In this document: in pieces, positions 43,521-52,004 of the stretch
Layout: every line of letters begins with the position of its first letter
Position numbering within the stretch: position 1 is the stretch's first letter
Origin: Dyella lipolytica
GTDB taxonomy: Bacteria; Pseudomonadota; Gammaproteobacteria; Xanthomonadales; Rhodanobacteraceae
NCBI RefSeq assembly: GCF_030160075.1
Contig: NZ_BSNQ01000005.1
Location: 124,001 to 188,000, forward strand
Length of the DNA: 64,000 nucleotides
Direction of reading: 5' to 3'
Notes under the pieces: generated by a model
The model's database searches: none
What the model was told of the DNA's origin: nothing
The model's input: the letters and a program-made list of their open reading frames with translations, nothing else
Made by a program: the position numbers and the translations under genes

Positions 43521-45869
43521 ATGCATTCGACAATGTGCACGTCGCGTCTGTACGGCGCGCTGGTGTGTGGGCTGCTGGTGGCCGCGGCGACTTCGGGCAA
43601 CGCGATGGCCGATGGCCGCACGCTGACCGCACAGGACTACGCGCAGGCCGAGCGCTACATGGCGTACAACACCAAGCCGCTGGTCGACCATGCGGTGAGC
43701 ACGGTGCATTGGCTCGACGGCGCGCATTTCTGGTACCTCGACCATGACGCGTCGGGCGACCACTACCTCCAGATGGATGCAAGCAGCGGCAAGGCATCGC
43801 CCTTGCTCGATCAGGCCAAGCTTGCTGCAGCGCTTAGCAAGGTGAGCGGCAAGCCGGTGAAGGCCGACAAGCTCGGCATCACCGATTTCCGCGTCGCTGC
43901 CGACGGGCGCGATGAGATCGAAGTCGGCGGCAAGCATTACCTGTGCGACCTCAAGGGCGCCGGTCAATGCGTGGACAAGAGCACGCTGGTGAAAACCGGC
44001 AAGGAACCGGGCGTGCTTTCGCCCGATCGCAAGCAGGAAGCCTTCATCCGACACTGGAACCTGTGGGTACGCGACGTCGCCACCGGCAAGGAAACCCAGC
44101 TCACCACCGACGGCGTAGAGAACTTCGGCTACGCCACCGACAACGCCGGCTGGAAACACACCGACGACGCCATTCTGGAATGGTCGCCCGATTCCAAGCA
44201 GATCGCGACGTTCCAGCAGGATCAGCGCCAGGACGGCGATATGTATCTGGTGACGACGCAGGTGGGTCACCCAGAATTGCAATCGTGGAAATACCCGCTG
44301 CCGGGCGACGCGCACATCACCATGATCGAGCGCGTCGTCATCGACGTGTCAGCTCAAAAAGTACTGCGCCTGAAAATGCCGCCGGATCAGCACCGCTCCA
44401 CGCTATGCGACGACGTCAGCTGCGGCGAAAACGGCGGTTGGGACGATGTGAAGTGGGCGCCGGACGGCAAGACGCTCGCCTTCGTCTCCACCTCGCGCGA
44501 CCACCAGCACGAAACCTTCCGCATCGCCGATACGAAAACCGGTGAAGTGCGCACCGTGTTTCATGAAGAAGTGCCCACGTATTACGAAAGCGGCAACGGT
44601 GCTGTGAATTGGCGCTATCTGCCCGCGACGAATGAAGCCGTCTGGTTTAGCGAGCGCAACAACTGGGGCAACCTGTATCTGTACGACCTCACCGACGGCA
44701 AGCTCAAGCGCGCCATCACGACCGGCGACGGCAACGTCACCGAAGTGCTGAAGGTCGATGCGAAGACGCGCACGGTATGGTTCCGCGGCGTGGGCCGCAC
44801 GTCGGGCGTGAATCCGTACTACCAGCAGTTCTGGAAAGTGAGCCTGGATGGCGGTGAGCCCGTACTGCTTTCGCCGGAGCCCGCTGACCACAGCATCACG
44901 ATGTCCGACGACGGCAAGTACTTCGTCGACAGCTACTCCACCACCGCTGCACCGCCGGTCACGGTATTGCGCGATGCAAATGATGGCCACACCGTAACCA
45001 CCGTGGCCAAAGCCGATATGTCGCGCTTGCTCGCCACCGGCTGGCAGCCGCCGGAACAAATCATCGTGAAGGCGCGCGACGGCAAGACCGATCTGTATGG
45101 CTTGATGTTCAAACCTACGCATTTCGATCCGGCTAAAAAATATCCGGTGATCGACTACATCTACCCCGGTCCGCAGACAGGCTCGGTCTACACCTACGGT
45201 TTCTCGCCGGCGCAGGTGGACGATCAGTCGCTGGCCGAACTCGGCTTTGTCGTCGTCGCCATCGATGGCATGGGTACGCCGTGGCGCTCCAAGGCTTTCC
45301 ATGACGCGTGGTACGGCAACATGGGCGACAACACGTTGCCCGACCAGGTTGCCGGTATCAAGCAGCTCGGTCAGCGTTATCCGTGGATCGATCTCGATCG
45401 CGTCGGTATCTGGGGTCATTCCGGCGGCGGCGATGCCACGGCAGACGCGATGTTCCGCTACCCCGATTTCTTCAAGGTCGGCTGGTCCGAAAGCGGCAAC
45501 CACGACAACCGCGACTATGAAGACGATTGGGCGGAAAAGTGGCAGGGTCTGCTGGTCACCAACAAGGATGGCAGCACCAACTACGACAGTCAGGCCAATC
45601 AGCTCATTGCCAAGGATCTCAAAGGCAAACTGATGCTGGTGCACGGCACGATCGACGACAACGTTCCGCCCTATAACACCCTGCTGGTGGTCGATGCGTT
45701 GATCAAAGCCAACAAGGATTTCGACATGTTGTTGCTGCCCAACCAGCATCACGGCTATGCCGCGGACACGCCCTATATCACGCGTCGGCGCTGGGACTAC
45801 TTCGTGCGTAACCTTGCCGGCGACACACCGCCGAAGGAATACGCGCTCAAGCCGTGGCCCTGGAAATAA
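43521..45869 (+). CDS. Secreted dipeptidyl peptidase IV-type serine peptidase (S9B)
   Basis: The 782-residue protein has a signal peptide (residues 1-29, cleavage after NAMA). An eight-bladed DPP-IV-type propeller (about 60-500) is next. A prolyl oligopeptidase alpha/beta-hydrolase domain follows, with catalytic Ser634 (WGHSGGG), Asp712 (GTIDDNV) and His744 (NQHHGY); the order and spacing match human DPP-IV. It would release X-Pro dipeptides in the periplasm or outside. A secreted HExxH protein gene begins four bases after its stop. Confidence 0.95.
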   Translation: MHSTMCTSRLYGALVCGLLVAAATSGNAMADGRTLTAQDYAQAERYMAYNTKPLVDHAVSTVHWLDGAHFWYLDHDASGDHYLQMDASSGKASPLLDQAKLAAALSKVSGKPVKADKLGITDFRVAADGRDEIEVGGKHYLCDLKGAGQCVDKSTLVKTGKEPGVLSPDRKQEAFIRHWNLWVRDVATGKETQLTTDGVENFGYATDNAGWKHTDDAILEWSPDSKQIATFQQDQRQDGDMYLVTTQVGHPELQSWKYPLPGDAHITMIERVVIDVSAQKVLRLKMPPDQHRSTLCDDVSCGENGGWDDVKWAPDGKTLAFVSTSRDHQHETFRIADTKTGEVRTVFHEEVPTYYESGNGAVNWRYLPATNEAVWFSERNNWGNLYLYDLTDGKLKRAITTGDGNVTEVLKVDAKTRTVWFRGVGRTSGVNPYYQQFWKVSLDGGEPVLLSPEPADHSITMSDDGKYFVDSYSTTAAPPVTVLRDANDGHTVTTVAKADMSRLLATGWQPPEQIIVKARDGKTDLYGLMFKPTHFDPAKKYPVIDYIYPGPQTGSVYTYGFSPAQVDDQSLAELGFVVVAIDGMGTPWRSKAFHDAWYGNMGDNTLPDQVAGIKQLGQRYPWIDLDRVGIWGHSGGGDATADAMFRYPDFFKVGWSESGNHDNRDYEDDWAEKWQGLLVTNKDGSTNYDSQANQLIAKDLKGKLMLVHGTIDDNVPPYNTLLVVDALIKANKDFDMLLLPNQHHGYAADTPYITRRRWDYFVRNLAGDTPPKEYALKPWPWK

Positions 45870-45873
45870 CGCA

Positions 45874-46845
45874 GTGCGCGCGAGCAGCAGCAAGATGTTT
45901 TGTCTTGCACTGCTGCTCGCGGCGGCGCCGGCGCTTTGCGTTGCGAGCGAACCATCGATAGCTGCCTCGTTCACTTCGTTCTGGAACGTCGCGCAAGGGC
46001 AACCGTTCGCTCAGCAAGTGCAACAATGGGATAACCGGATCGAGGCGCCGCGTCGCGAGCTCTATAACTCGGTGGTGTGGGAAATGCAGAACGATCCTCG
46101 CTGGCAGATACGCAGGCAGCGATGGCTTCAGGCGCGCTTTGCGGCATACCCCAAGCTCGCGGCCTCCATTCCCGATGAAGTCCGTGCGTTGCAGAGCACG
46201 ATTGCTACGCAATCCATTCGCTTTCGGAAGCTGTTTCCCGATGCCAGCGCGCATCCGCCGGTCGAGATACTGCTGGCGCCGAATTTCGACGCCAAAAGCG
46301 GCACGCTTTCCGATGGCACGCCCGTGCTGGCATTTGCTGCGGATTCGCTGTTGCTGGAACAAGCCAATCTCAGCATCGTGGTGCCGCATGAACTTTTCCA
46401 TCTTTATCACGCTCAGCACGCAGGTATCAGCAACGATGGTGTAATGCCCGGTGTAGCGCTCACTGTGCCGTTATTCGAAGAGGGTCTGGCCACATACGTC
46501 AGCGGACAGCTTTCACCTGGGCATACGGATGGCGAACTGCTGCTGCAGAATGACCTCGGCAACATCCCGGCCAGTCGTCTGCCCGACATCGCCAGGCGCT
46601 TTCTCGAGGATGCCCAGCACAGGGCTATCGATCCGGAGCATCCTGAAGTCTTCAAGCGCTGGTTCAATGCCGCTGCCACGCCCTATCAGCAAGGCCTGCC
46701 CAATCGCAGCGGCTACTGGTTGGGATTGCAGCTGATTCGTTACCTGCGCCGCACCTACACCTTGGCGCAGATCGCCGCCTGGTCGCCGACGCAGGCGGAC
46801 ATGCAAGTGATGTCTGCATTGAAGCGGATCAGCCGCAAGCAGTGA
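45874..46845 (+). CDS. Secreted putative zinc metallopeptidase (HExxH)
   Basis: The roughly 323-residue protein has a signal peptide (KMFCLALLLAAAPALCVAS) and a gluzincin-like site: HELFH at residues 172-176 with a downstream EEGLATY (near 202-207) supplying a likely third zinc ligand. I do not recognise a named family; the layout is that of DUF2268-like or similar putative proteases. GTG at 45874 (GGA upstream) was chosen; ATG at 45895 is an alternative. It is likely co-transcribed with the DPP-IV gene. Confidence 0.75.
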   Translation: MRASSSKMFCLALLLAAAPALCVASEPSIAASFTSFWNVAQGQPFAQQVQQWDNRIEAPRRELYNSVVWEMQNDPRWQIRRQRWLQARFAAYPKLAASIPDEVRALQSTIATQSIRFRKLFPDASAHPPVEILLAPNFDAKSGTLSDGTPVLAFAADSLLLEQANLSIVVPHELFHLYHAQHAGISNDGVMPGVALTVPLFEEGLATYVSGQLSPGHTDGELLLQNDLGNIPASRLPDIARRFLEDAQHRAIDPEHPEVFKRWFNAAATPYQQGLPNRSGYWLGLQLIRYLRRTYTLAQIAAWSPTQADMQVMSALKRISRKQ

Positions 46846-46861
46846 AAGGTCGCCTGCAAAT

Positions 46862-48742
46862 CTAACGACTTGTCGGCTCTGCAAGACCCTTCGCAATGGC
46901 CTCGTCCAAAATCTTGTCCAACTGCTGATCGACTTGCTGCGAGGCGATCTCTTGTTGTTTCGACATGGTCGCTTCACGCTCTGCAAGTTCGTCCGCCTGC
47001 TTGGACAGTGCCGCAGCGTGCCGATCGATCGACACGTTTTCGCGGCTGATCTCGGCCTCTTCCGCCTTCAAGCCAAGCAGCTGACCATTGAGGCTCGCCT
47101 CGTTTGTTGCGGCTTCCTGCGCTGTCGAATTGGCCTGCAGTGCTGCGCGTTGCGCTTCGATGCTCGCGCGGCGGCTTTCCACTTCGGCCTGACGGCTGGC
47201 GAGTGCGCCCGTGCGCGCGGCCAGACCGCCTTGTTGACCCGCTAGTTCGCCCTGTTTTGAAGCGAGACTGCTTTGCGCCTCCGTCACTTGGTACAAGGGG
47301 GCATAAGCATCCTTGGCCTGCCGTATGACGTTCGCATCGTGAATCACATAGGCTTTGTCGCCGCGCCGGAACCACAGCATCGGTTCGTCCTTCTTACGCA
47401 TGTGCTGTACGTCGGACAGATCTCGATCACTGCCGTTGACCATGACGGTGTCGCCATCGAACAACGCGATACCGCGGCTTGCGTTGGCATGGGTATCGAT
47501 ATCCACGAAGCGGGCGTTGAAGCCGAGATTGTGCGCGGCGGGAGGAGCAGGCGGTACCGGAGGCACTGCGGGCACGGGAGGCACAGCGGGTACGGGAGGG
47601 GCAGCGGGTACGGGAGGTGCGGGAGGCGTAGCAGGCGCGGCAGGTATCGCGGACACCGGCGCGACGTCACTATTTGCGGTTTGCGCCGTGTCCTGCGCTT
47701 GCAGAGAATGGGTCGCGGTAACGCGGTAGGGAAAAACGCCGGCGAGTGCGATCGCTACCACCAGTAACCAGCTACGCACGCGCGGCGTTGTTTCGTTGAC
47801 GCTTTGCTGCAGCATGATCAATCGCCTTTTCAGATGTTGAAATGTCGAGGAGGCGCCAGCCAAACCGGCGTGCACGGGATGGGACACACCGAGGCGCAGC
47901 AATAGATGACCGTAGGTTTGCGGTGCCGCCTGGTGTTGTTGCAGCACCTGCGCATCGCAGGCGGCTTCTCGGTACACCGCGTATTCACGCATCGCCCACC
48001 GCACCAGCGGATGGAAGAAGAACAAGCATTGTGCGATGGCTGGCACCCAGCCCAACCAAAGATCGCCACGGTGGAGGTGCGCCAGTTCGTGCGCCATGGC
48101 CATCGTCAATTCTTCGCGGGACAAGGTTTGATCGGCGGGCAACAGCACCAGCGGGCGCCATAAGCCGGTCACTTGCGGCGAGACGATCGCATTCGATACG
48201 CGCATATGCGGGATGTGGCGTAGCCCAACCAAACGTGCCTGTTCGGCGCACAACACTTGGAGCGCAGCGTTATGCATGGGTTGCGCATCGCGAACGAGCG
48301 CACGGCTTTCGCGCCATTGCTTGATGGCAAATAGCATCTGCAGCAGCACACCCAGCAGCCACGACAACACGATCACCTTGGTCCACGACCAAGCCGGCCC
48401 AGCCTCTCCAGGAGCAGTCGATGTGTAGGGTGCCGACCATGCATGTGTTGCAACCGGCATCCCGGCGATATCGTCGTGCACCTCTCGCACGATGTGACTC
48501 GTGATGGTGACAGGTGCATCCACAGACGCCGCCCAGTGCAACTCGAACGGCGTGCTGACTGTCATCCCGAGTACAAGCTGCAAGGCAACCAGCCACCAAA
48601 GCATGCAGCGGATCGCCGGCGAAAGACGCGGCAGGCAGCGTCCCAGCAGCCAGAGCACACCGATCAGTACCGTCGCCTGAGCGGCAGTCCAGGCCAGCCG
48701 CACGAACAAGGTGTCGATGAAACCGGCAAACGTATCCATCAT
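46862..48742 (-). CDS. M56 family (BlaR1/MecR1-like) membrane metallopeptidase
   Basis: The 626-residue protein has about four membrane helices around a cytoplasmic M56 zinc peptidase site HELAH (residues 218-222, with GD following). A Pro/Val/Ala-rich repeat (about 370-400) comes next. The C-terminal region (about 400-626) contains a long charged coiled coil with repeated ALxSRQ/QxxLxxxQG heptads and no penicillin-binding sensor domain. It would cleave the adjacent BlaI-type repressor when signalled, by analogy with BlaR1. The inducing signal is therefore not necessarily a beta-lactam. Confidence 0.87.
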   Translation of the reverse strand: MMDTFAGFIDTLFVRLAWTAAQATVLIGVLWLLGRCLPRLSPAIRCMLWWLVALQLVLGMTVSTPFELHWAASVDAPVTITSHIVREVHDDIAGMPVATHAWSAPYTSTAPGEAGPAWSWTKVIVLSWLLGVLLQMLFAIKQWRESRALVRDAQPMHNAALQVLCAEQARLVGLRHIPHMRVSNAIVSPQVTGLWRPLVLLPADQTLSREELTMAMAHELAHLHRGDLWLGWVPAIAQCLFFFHPLVRWAMREYAVYREAACDAQVLQQHQAAPQTYGHLLLRLGVSHPVHAGLAGASSTFQHLKRRLIMLQQSVNETTPRVRSWLLVVAIALAGVFPYRVTATHSLQAQDTAQTANSDVAPVSAIPAAPATPPAPPVPAAPPVPAVPPVPAVPPVPPAPPAAHNLGFNARFVDIDTHANASRGIALFDGDTVMVNGSDRDLSDVQHMRKKDEPMLWFRRGDKAYVIHDANVIRQAKDAYAPLYQVTEAQSSLASKQGELAGQQGGLAARTGALASRQAEVESRRASIEAQRAALQANSTAQEAATNEASLNGQLLGLKAEEAEISRENVSIDRHAAALSKQADELAEREATMSKQQEIASQQVDQQLDKILDEAIAKGLAEPTSR

Positions 48743-49128
48743 CAGGACTCCTTTCGACGCAATTGCAGTTGCGCGACCAAGGCTTCGAGCTCGGCCAGTT
48801 CGCTATCGCTGACATCGGCCTTCTCAGACATCCACGCCACGAACGGTGAGAGCGAACCCGAGAGCGTTTTTTCGACGAACTGTCCGACTGCGTTGCTCAC
48901 CACCTCACCCGTACCGGTCGCTGTGCTGTAGCGATAAACGCCATGCACATGCCGCCGCCGCAGATAGGACTTGGTGCGCAAGCGCTCCATCATCGTCAGC
49001 ACGGTGGAGCGAGCCAGACCGCGCGACTCGCCAAAATCGGCGGCGACTTCGCCCACCGAGGCGTTCTCGTGTTCGGCCAGATAGTGCAGGAGCGCAAGCT
49101 CCTGATCGCCAATGGATGGCTTGGACAT
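48742..49128 (-). CDS. BlaI/MecI family transcriptional repressor
   Basis: The 128-residue winged-helix repressor starts MSKPSIGDQELALLHYLAEH. It carries the recognition region ESRGLARSTVLTMMERLRTKSYLRR, then VYRYSTATGTGEVVSNAVGQFVEKTLSG, where BlaR1-type proteases cleave in relatives. Its stop overlaps the M56 gene start by one base. Two perfect 16-bp palindromes lie upstream at 49144-49187, fitting autoregulation of this operon and possibly control of the divergent DUF2076 gene. Confidence 0.93.
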   Translation of the reverse strand: MSKPSIGDQELALLHYLAEHENASVGEVAADFGESRGLARSTVLTMMERLRTKSYLRRRHVHGVYRYSTATGTGEVVSNAVGQFVEKTLSGSLSPFVAWMSEKADVSDSELAELEALVAQLQLRRKES

Positions 49129-49143
49129 GGCTAAGGGGTTCGT

Positions 49144-49159
49144 GACTACAAGTGTAGTC
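49144..49159. promoter_or_regulatory. BlaI-type operator 1
   Basis: GACTACAAGTGTAGTC is a perfect 16-bp palindrome around the two central bases AG, containing the TACA-N2-TGTA core recognised by BlaI/MecI repressors. It lies 16 bases upstream of the blaI ATG on its transcript side. Confidence 0.88.
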
Positions 49160-49171
49160 AAGCTACGCCAT

Positions 49172-49187
49172 GACTACACTTGTAGTC
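49172..49187. promoter_or_regulatory. BlaI-type operator 2
   Basis: GACTACACTTGTAGTC is a second perfect palindrome, 28 bases start-to-start from the first, differing only in the two central bases. A TTGACT box on the minus strand overlaps it (49189-49184) and is a likely -35, so binding would block the blaI promoter. Confidence 0.88.
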
Positions 49188-49334
49188 AATAGGCCATTCG
49201 AGCCGGAAAGGATGAACTGAACGCGGGCATCATCGCGCTGCGCGGCGTATCTAGCGCGCCCCTTGAGGTCACACATCTTGCGCATACTTCCAAATGGCCC
49301 GCACCGTGTTGGCATTCATAACAATGGAAACCCC

Positions 49335-49964
49335 ATGACTCCCCAGGAACAAACTCTTCTCGACGATTTCCTTCAGCGCCTGGCCGCAGTAAGCGGTGTG
49401 TCCAAGGACGCGCAGGCCGATGAGCTGATCCGGCAACGCCTGGCTGGTCAGCCCGACGCGCTCTATCTCCTGGTGCAGCGAAGTCTGTTGCAGCAACACG
49501 CGCTGGATGCAGCGAAGGCACAGATCACGCAACTGCAGGGCCAGTTGTCCGGGCAGCAGTCAGCAGGCGGCAGCTTCCTGGGTGGACAGCAACCCGCGTG
49601 GAGCGCAACGCCGCCGCCGTACCCACCTCAACAGCAGGCCCCCGCGCCAACCTGGCGTGAGCGTTTGTTTGGCGGCGCGCCTGCGGCACCGCAAAGTGGC
49701 GGTTCGAGCTTCCTCTCCAGCGCGGCCACCACGGCAGCAGGTGTGGCGGGCGGCATGTTCCTGTTCGACGGTCTCGAAAACCTGCTGGGCGGCCATCACG
49801 GCGGCGGCTTCTTCGGCGGCGGACAGCCCGAAGTGATCGAGAATGTCACCGAGAACAATTTCTTCGACGGCAACAGCAACGGCGGCGACCAGGATTTCTC
49901 TTCCGCCGACTTCAATGACGATGGCTTTGGTGGCGGTGCCGACGACGACAGCAGCTGGACGTGA
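49335..49964 (+). CDS. DUF2076 domain-containing protein
   Basis: The 209-residue protein opens with the DUF2076 pattern MTPQEQTLLDDFLQRLAAV, then a helical segment with GQPDALYLLVQRSLLQQHAL. A Pro/Gln-rich linker follows, then a Gly-rich segment with AAGVAGGMFLFDGLENLLGG and an acidic tail rich in DDGFGGGADDD. Members are periplasmic-associated proteins of unknown function. ATG at 49335 is the conserved start. The blaI operators lie upstream, so BlaI control is possible but unproven. Confidence 0.88.
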   Translation: MTPQEQTLLDDFLQRLAAVSGVSKDAQADELIRQRLAGQPDALYLLVQRSLLQQHALDAAKAQITQLQGQLSGQQSAGGSFLGGQQPAWSATPPPYPPQQQAPAPTWRERLFGGAPAAPQSGGSSFLSSAATTAAGVAGGMFLFDGLENLLGGHHGGGFFGGGQPEVIENVTENNFFDGNSNGGDQDFSSADFNDDGFGGGADDDSSWT

Positions 49965-50011
49965 ACCCCTGCTTGTTGGAGTTGGCTGCGTTCAACCCAA
50001 CCCGCAAGAGC

Positions 50012-50449
50012 TCATGTTGTCTGGGCAAGATCTTTGGTAAAGAAGATGCGGCTGGTGCCGGGTGGATCGCAAGGGATCGCACCAAACTCGCGCCAGCCGT
50101 GCTTTCTATAAAACCCGGGTGCCTGGAAGGTGTTGGTGTGGAGCACGGCGGAACGACAGCCACGCCGCCGACCTTCGTCTTCCGCCATCTGCAGCACCCT
50201 GCTGCCCAGGCCGGCACCGCGCATGGACTCGGGCAGAAAAAACATATCGAGAAATAGCAGTCCGCGCGACGAGCGTCCGGTGATTCCGCCGAGCAGCTCT
50301 CCCGTCGCGGGATCTTTTACCAGTATTGCGAGTGCGCGCTGATCGGCCATACCGCTGGCCTCGACATTGAATTGATCGAGGCGCTGACGGATCACTGCCA
50401 GATCCGCTGCATCGGGTGTATCCGTGACGGTGATGACAGGTGTGTTCAT
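50012..50449 (-). CDS. GNAT family N-acetyltransferase
   Basis: The 145-residue protein has the GNAT core: LLGGITGRSSRGLLFLDMFFLP, the acetyl-CoA loop MRGAGLGSRVLQMAEDEGRRRGC and AVLHTNTFQAPGFYRKHGWREFG. It is of the small-molecule acetyltransferase type. It ends just after the DUF2076 gene (convergent) and lies 12 bases after the nrdB stop on the same strand, so it may be co-transcribed with nrdB. The substrate is unknown. Confidence 0.88.
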   Translation of the reverse strand: MNTPVITVTDTPDAADLAVIRQRLDQFNVEASGMADQRALAILVKDPATGELLGGITGRSSRGLLFLDMFFLPESMRGAGLGSRVLQMAEDEGRRRGCRSAVLHTNTFQAPGFYRKHGWREFGAIPCDPPGTSRIFFTKDLAQTT

Positions 50450-50461
50450 AGCCGATGATCG

Positions 50462-51484
50462 TCAGAACGTCATATCGAACGCAACTTCGCCTTCCACGCC
50501 GACCTGATACGCCGAAACGCGGCGCTCGAAGAAGTTGGTGACTTCCTGCACGTCCTGCAGATCCATGAAGTCGAAGGGGTTCTTGGTGCCGTACTTTTTC
50601 GGTAGATCGAGCTGGGCAAGGCGCTGGTCTGCACAGTATTCCAGATACTGGCGCATGTCTTTCACTGACAGACCGGCGACGCCGCCGGAAAGTACGTCTT
50701 CGGCGAATTGCGTTTCGCAGGCGATGGCTTCTTCTAGCATCGCTTCGACCTGCGCCTGCATCTCAGCGTCGAACAGATCCGGCTCCTGCGCGCGCACGGT
50801 GCGCACCACTTCGAAGGCGAAAGCCATATGGCCCGATTCGTCGCGAAACACCCAGTTGGTACCCGAAGCGAGTCCATGCAGCAGGCCGCGTGAACGCAGA
50901 AAATACACGTAAGCGAACGCGGCGAAGAAGAACAATCCTTCAATGCAGGCGGCGAAGCAGATCAGGTTGAGCAGGAACTGCCGGCGCTCTTCGCGTGTTT
51001 CCAGCCGTCGCAGGTTCTGAATCGAGTCGATCCATTTGAAACAGAACGCACCTTTCTGGCGAATGGAAGGAATGTTCTCGATCGCCGAGAAGGCCTTGTT
51101 GCGCTCGTTCGGATCGGGGATGTACGTGTCCAACAGCGTGAGATAGAACTGCACGTGCAGTGCTTCCTCGAACAGCTGGCGCGAAAGATACATGCGCGCT
51201 TCCGGCGCATTGATGTGCTGGTACAGGTTCAGTACCAGATTGTTCGACACGATGGCGTCGCCGGTAGCGAAGAAGGCGACGAGGCGATGAATCAGGTGGC
51301 GATCCGCATCCGTCATCTTCGACTTGAGATCGGTTGTATCGAGCGAGAAATCCACTTCCTCGACCGTCCAGGTGTTCTTGATCGCGTTGCGGTACATCTC
51401 ATAGAACTCGGGGTAGCGCATCGGGCGCAGCGTGAGTTCGAAGCCGGGGTCGAGAATGTTTTGCGGATTGGATGAGTTCGACAT
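50462..51484 (-). CDS. nrdB: Class Ia ribonucleotide reductase beta subunit NrdB
   Basis: NrdB holds the diferric-tyrosyl radical cofactor. The 340-residue protein has the iron-ligand pattern in ADRHLIHRLVAFFATGD, EEALHVQFY and the later DESGHMAFAFEVV. The radical tyrosine is expected near the LFEEALHVQFYLTLL helix. The C-terminal tail (QVGVEGEVAFDMTF) would dock on NrdA. ATG at 51484 was chosen; longer forms add a basic tail. It is separated from nrdA by a 520-bp insert carrying a GIY-YIG gene and repeats. Confidence 0.95.
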   Translation of the reverse strand: MSNSSNPQNILDPGFELTLRPMRYPEFYEMYRNAIKNTWTVEEVDFSLDTTDLKSKMTDADRHLIHRLVAFFATGDAIVSNNLVLNLYQHINAPEARMYLSRQLFEEALHVQFYLTLLDTYIPDPNERNKAFSAIENIPSIRQKGAFCFKWIDSIQNLRRLETREERRQFLLNLICFAACIEGLFFFAAFAYVYFLRSRGLLHGLASGTNWVFRDESGHMAFAFEVVRTVRAQEPDLFDAEMQAQVEAMLEEAIACETQFAEDVLSGGVAGLSVKDMRQYLEYCADQRLAQLDLPKKYGTKNPFDFMDLQDVQEVTNFFERRVSAYQVGVEGEVAFDMTF

Positions 51485-51514
51485 AGGGACTCGATCAGAT
51501 AGTGTAGGGAGGCG

Positions 51515-51544
51515 CTGGGTCCGGGCGTGTGCCAGGACGACGGA
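51515..51544. repeat. Degenerate REP arm upstream of GIY-YIG gene
   Basis: CTGGGTCCGGGCGTGTGCCA-like sequence followed by GGACGACGGA aligns with the second arm of the doublets at 51967 and 59781 with a few substitutions and one gap. It lies 77 bases before the endonuclease start. The endonuclease gene is therefore flanked on both sides by related repeats. Confidence 0.55.
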
Positions 51545-51620
51545 TGTGCGCGTAATGGAAGTATTCACATACTCCTGGAGTACGAGAGACGATCCGGGCA
51601 GTGTTGAATGAGTTCGTCAT

Positions 51621-51914
51621 ATGCGATTGCGTCAGCCTTGCGTTTACATGTTGGCCAGCGGTCGGAATGGAACGCTGTATGTCGGTGTTACATCCGATTT
51701 GATACGACGTGTTTGGCAGCATCGCGGCGGCTTCATCGCTGGATTTACGGAACGTTATTCCGTGAAAGACCTTGTTTGGTATGAACTGCATGACACGCTG
51801 GAATCAGCGATAAAACGGGAGAAGTCACTCAAGCGTTGGCGTCGGAAATGGAAGCTGGAGCTGATAGAAAACACCAATCCGTACTGGCACGACCTCTACC
51901 ACACTCTCCTCTAA
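51621..51914 (+). CDS. GIY-YIG family endonuclease-like protein
   Basis: The 97-residue protein is a single GIY-YIG domain (UvrC-N-like, YhbQ type): CVYMLASGRNGTLYVGVTSDLIRRVWQH supplies the two tyrosine motifs and Arg, then YELHDTLESAIKREKSLKRWRRKWKLELIE supplies the conserved Glu region. Such proteins are predicted DNases; the cellular role is not known. It lies between nrdA and nrdB on the opposite strand, with REP-like repeats on both sides, suggesting insertion as a unit. Confidence 0.9.
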   Translation: MRLRQPCVYMLASGRNGTLYVGVTSDLIRRVWQHRGGFIAGFTERYSVKDLVWYELHDTLESAIKREKSLKRWRRKWKLELIENTNPYWHDLYHTLL

Positions 51915-51916
51915 CC

Positions 51917-51995
51917 CGTCGTCCCGGCGAACGCCGGGACCCAGCGTCTTGATGGCCTTGAAGTCACTAGGTCCCGGCTTTCGCCGGGACGACGG
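51917..51995. repeat. REP doublet (GTCGTCCCGGCG arms in inverted orientation)
   Basis: Arm one (51918-51944, GTCGTCCCGGCGAACGCCGG then GACCCAG) and arm two (51967-51995, CTAGGTCCCGGCTTTCGCCG then GGACGACGG) are inverted copies, each itself a small hairpin. They are separated by TCTTGATGGCCTTGAAGTCA. A doublet with matching arms and a similar spacer is at 59731-59810. It lies between the GIY-YIG stop and the nrdA stop. Confidence 0.9.
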
Positions 51996-52004
51996 AATGT
52001 TGGT

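Noticed and set aside
44403-45974. A 523-codon frame antisense to the DPP-IV gene
   Set aside because: The opposite frame has clear catalytic motifs and a signal peptide; the antisense product has none.
51917-51995. CRISPR repeat unit
   Set aside because: Only two inverted arms occur, without regular direct repeats, spacers or cas genes.
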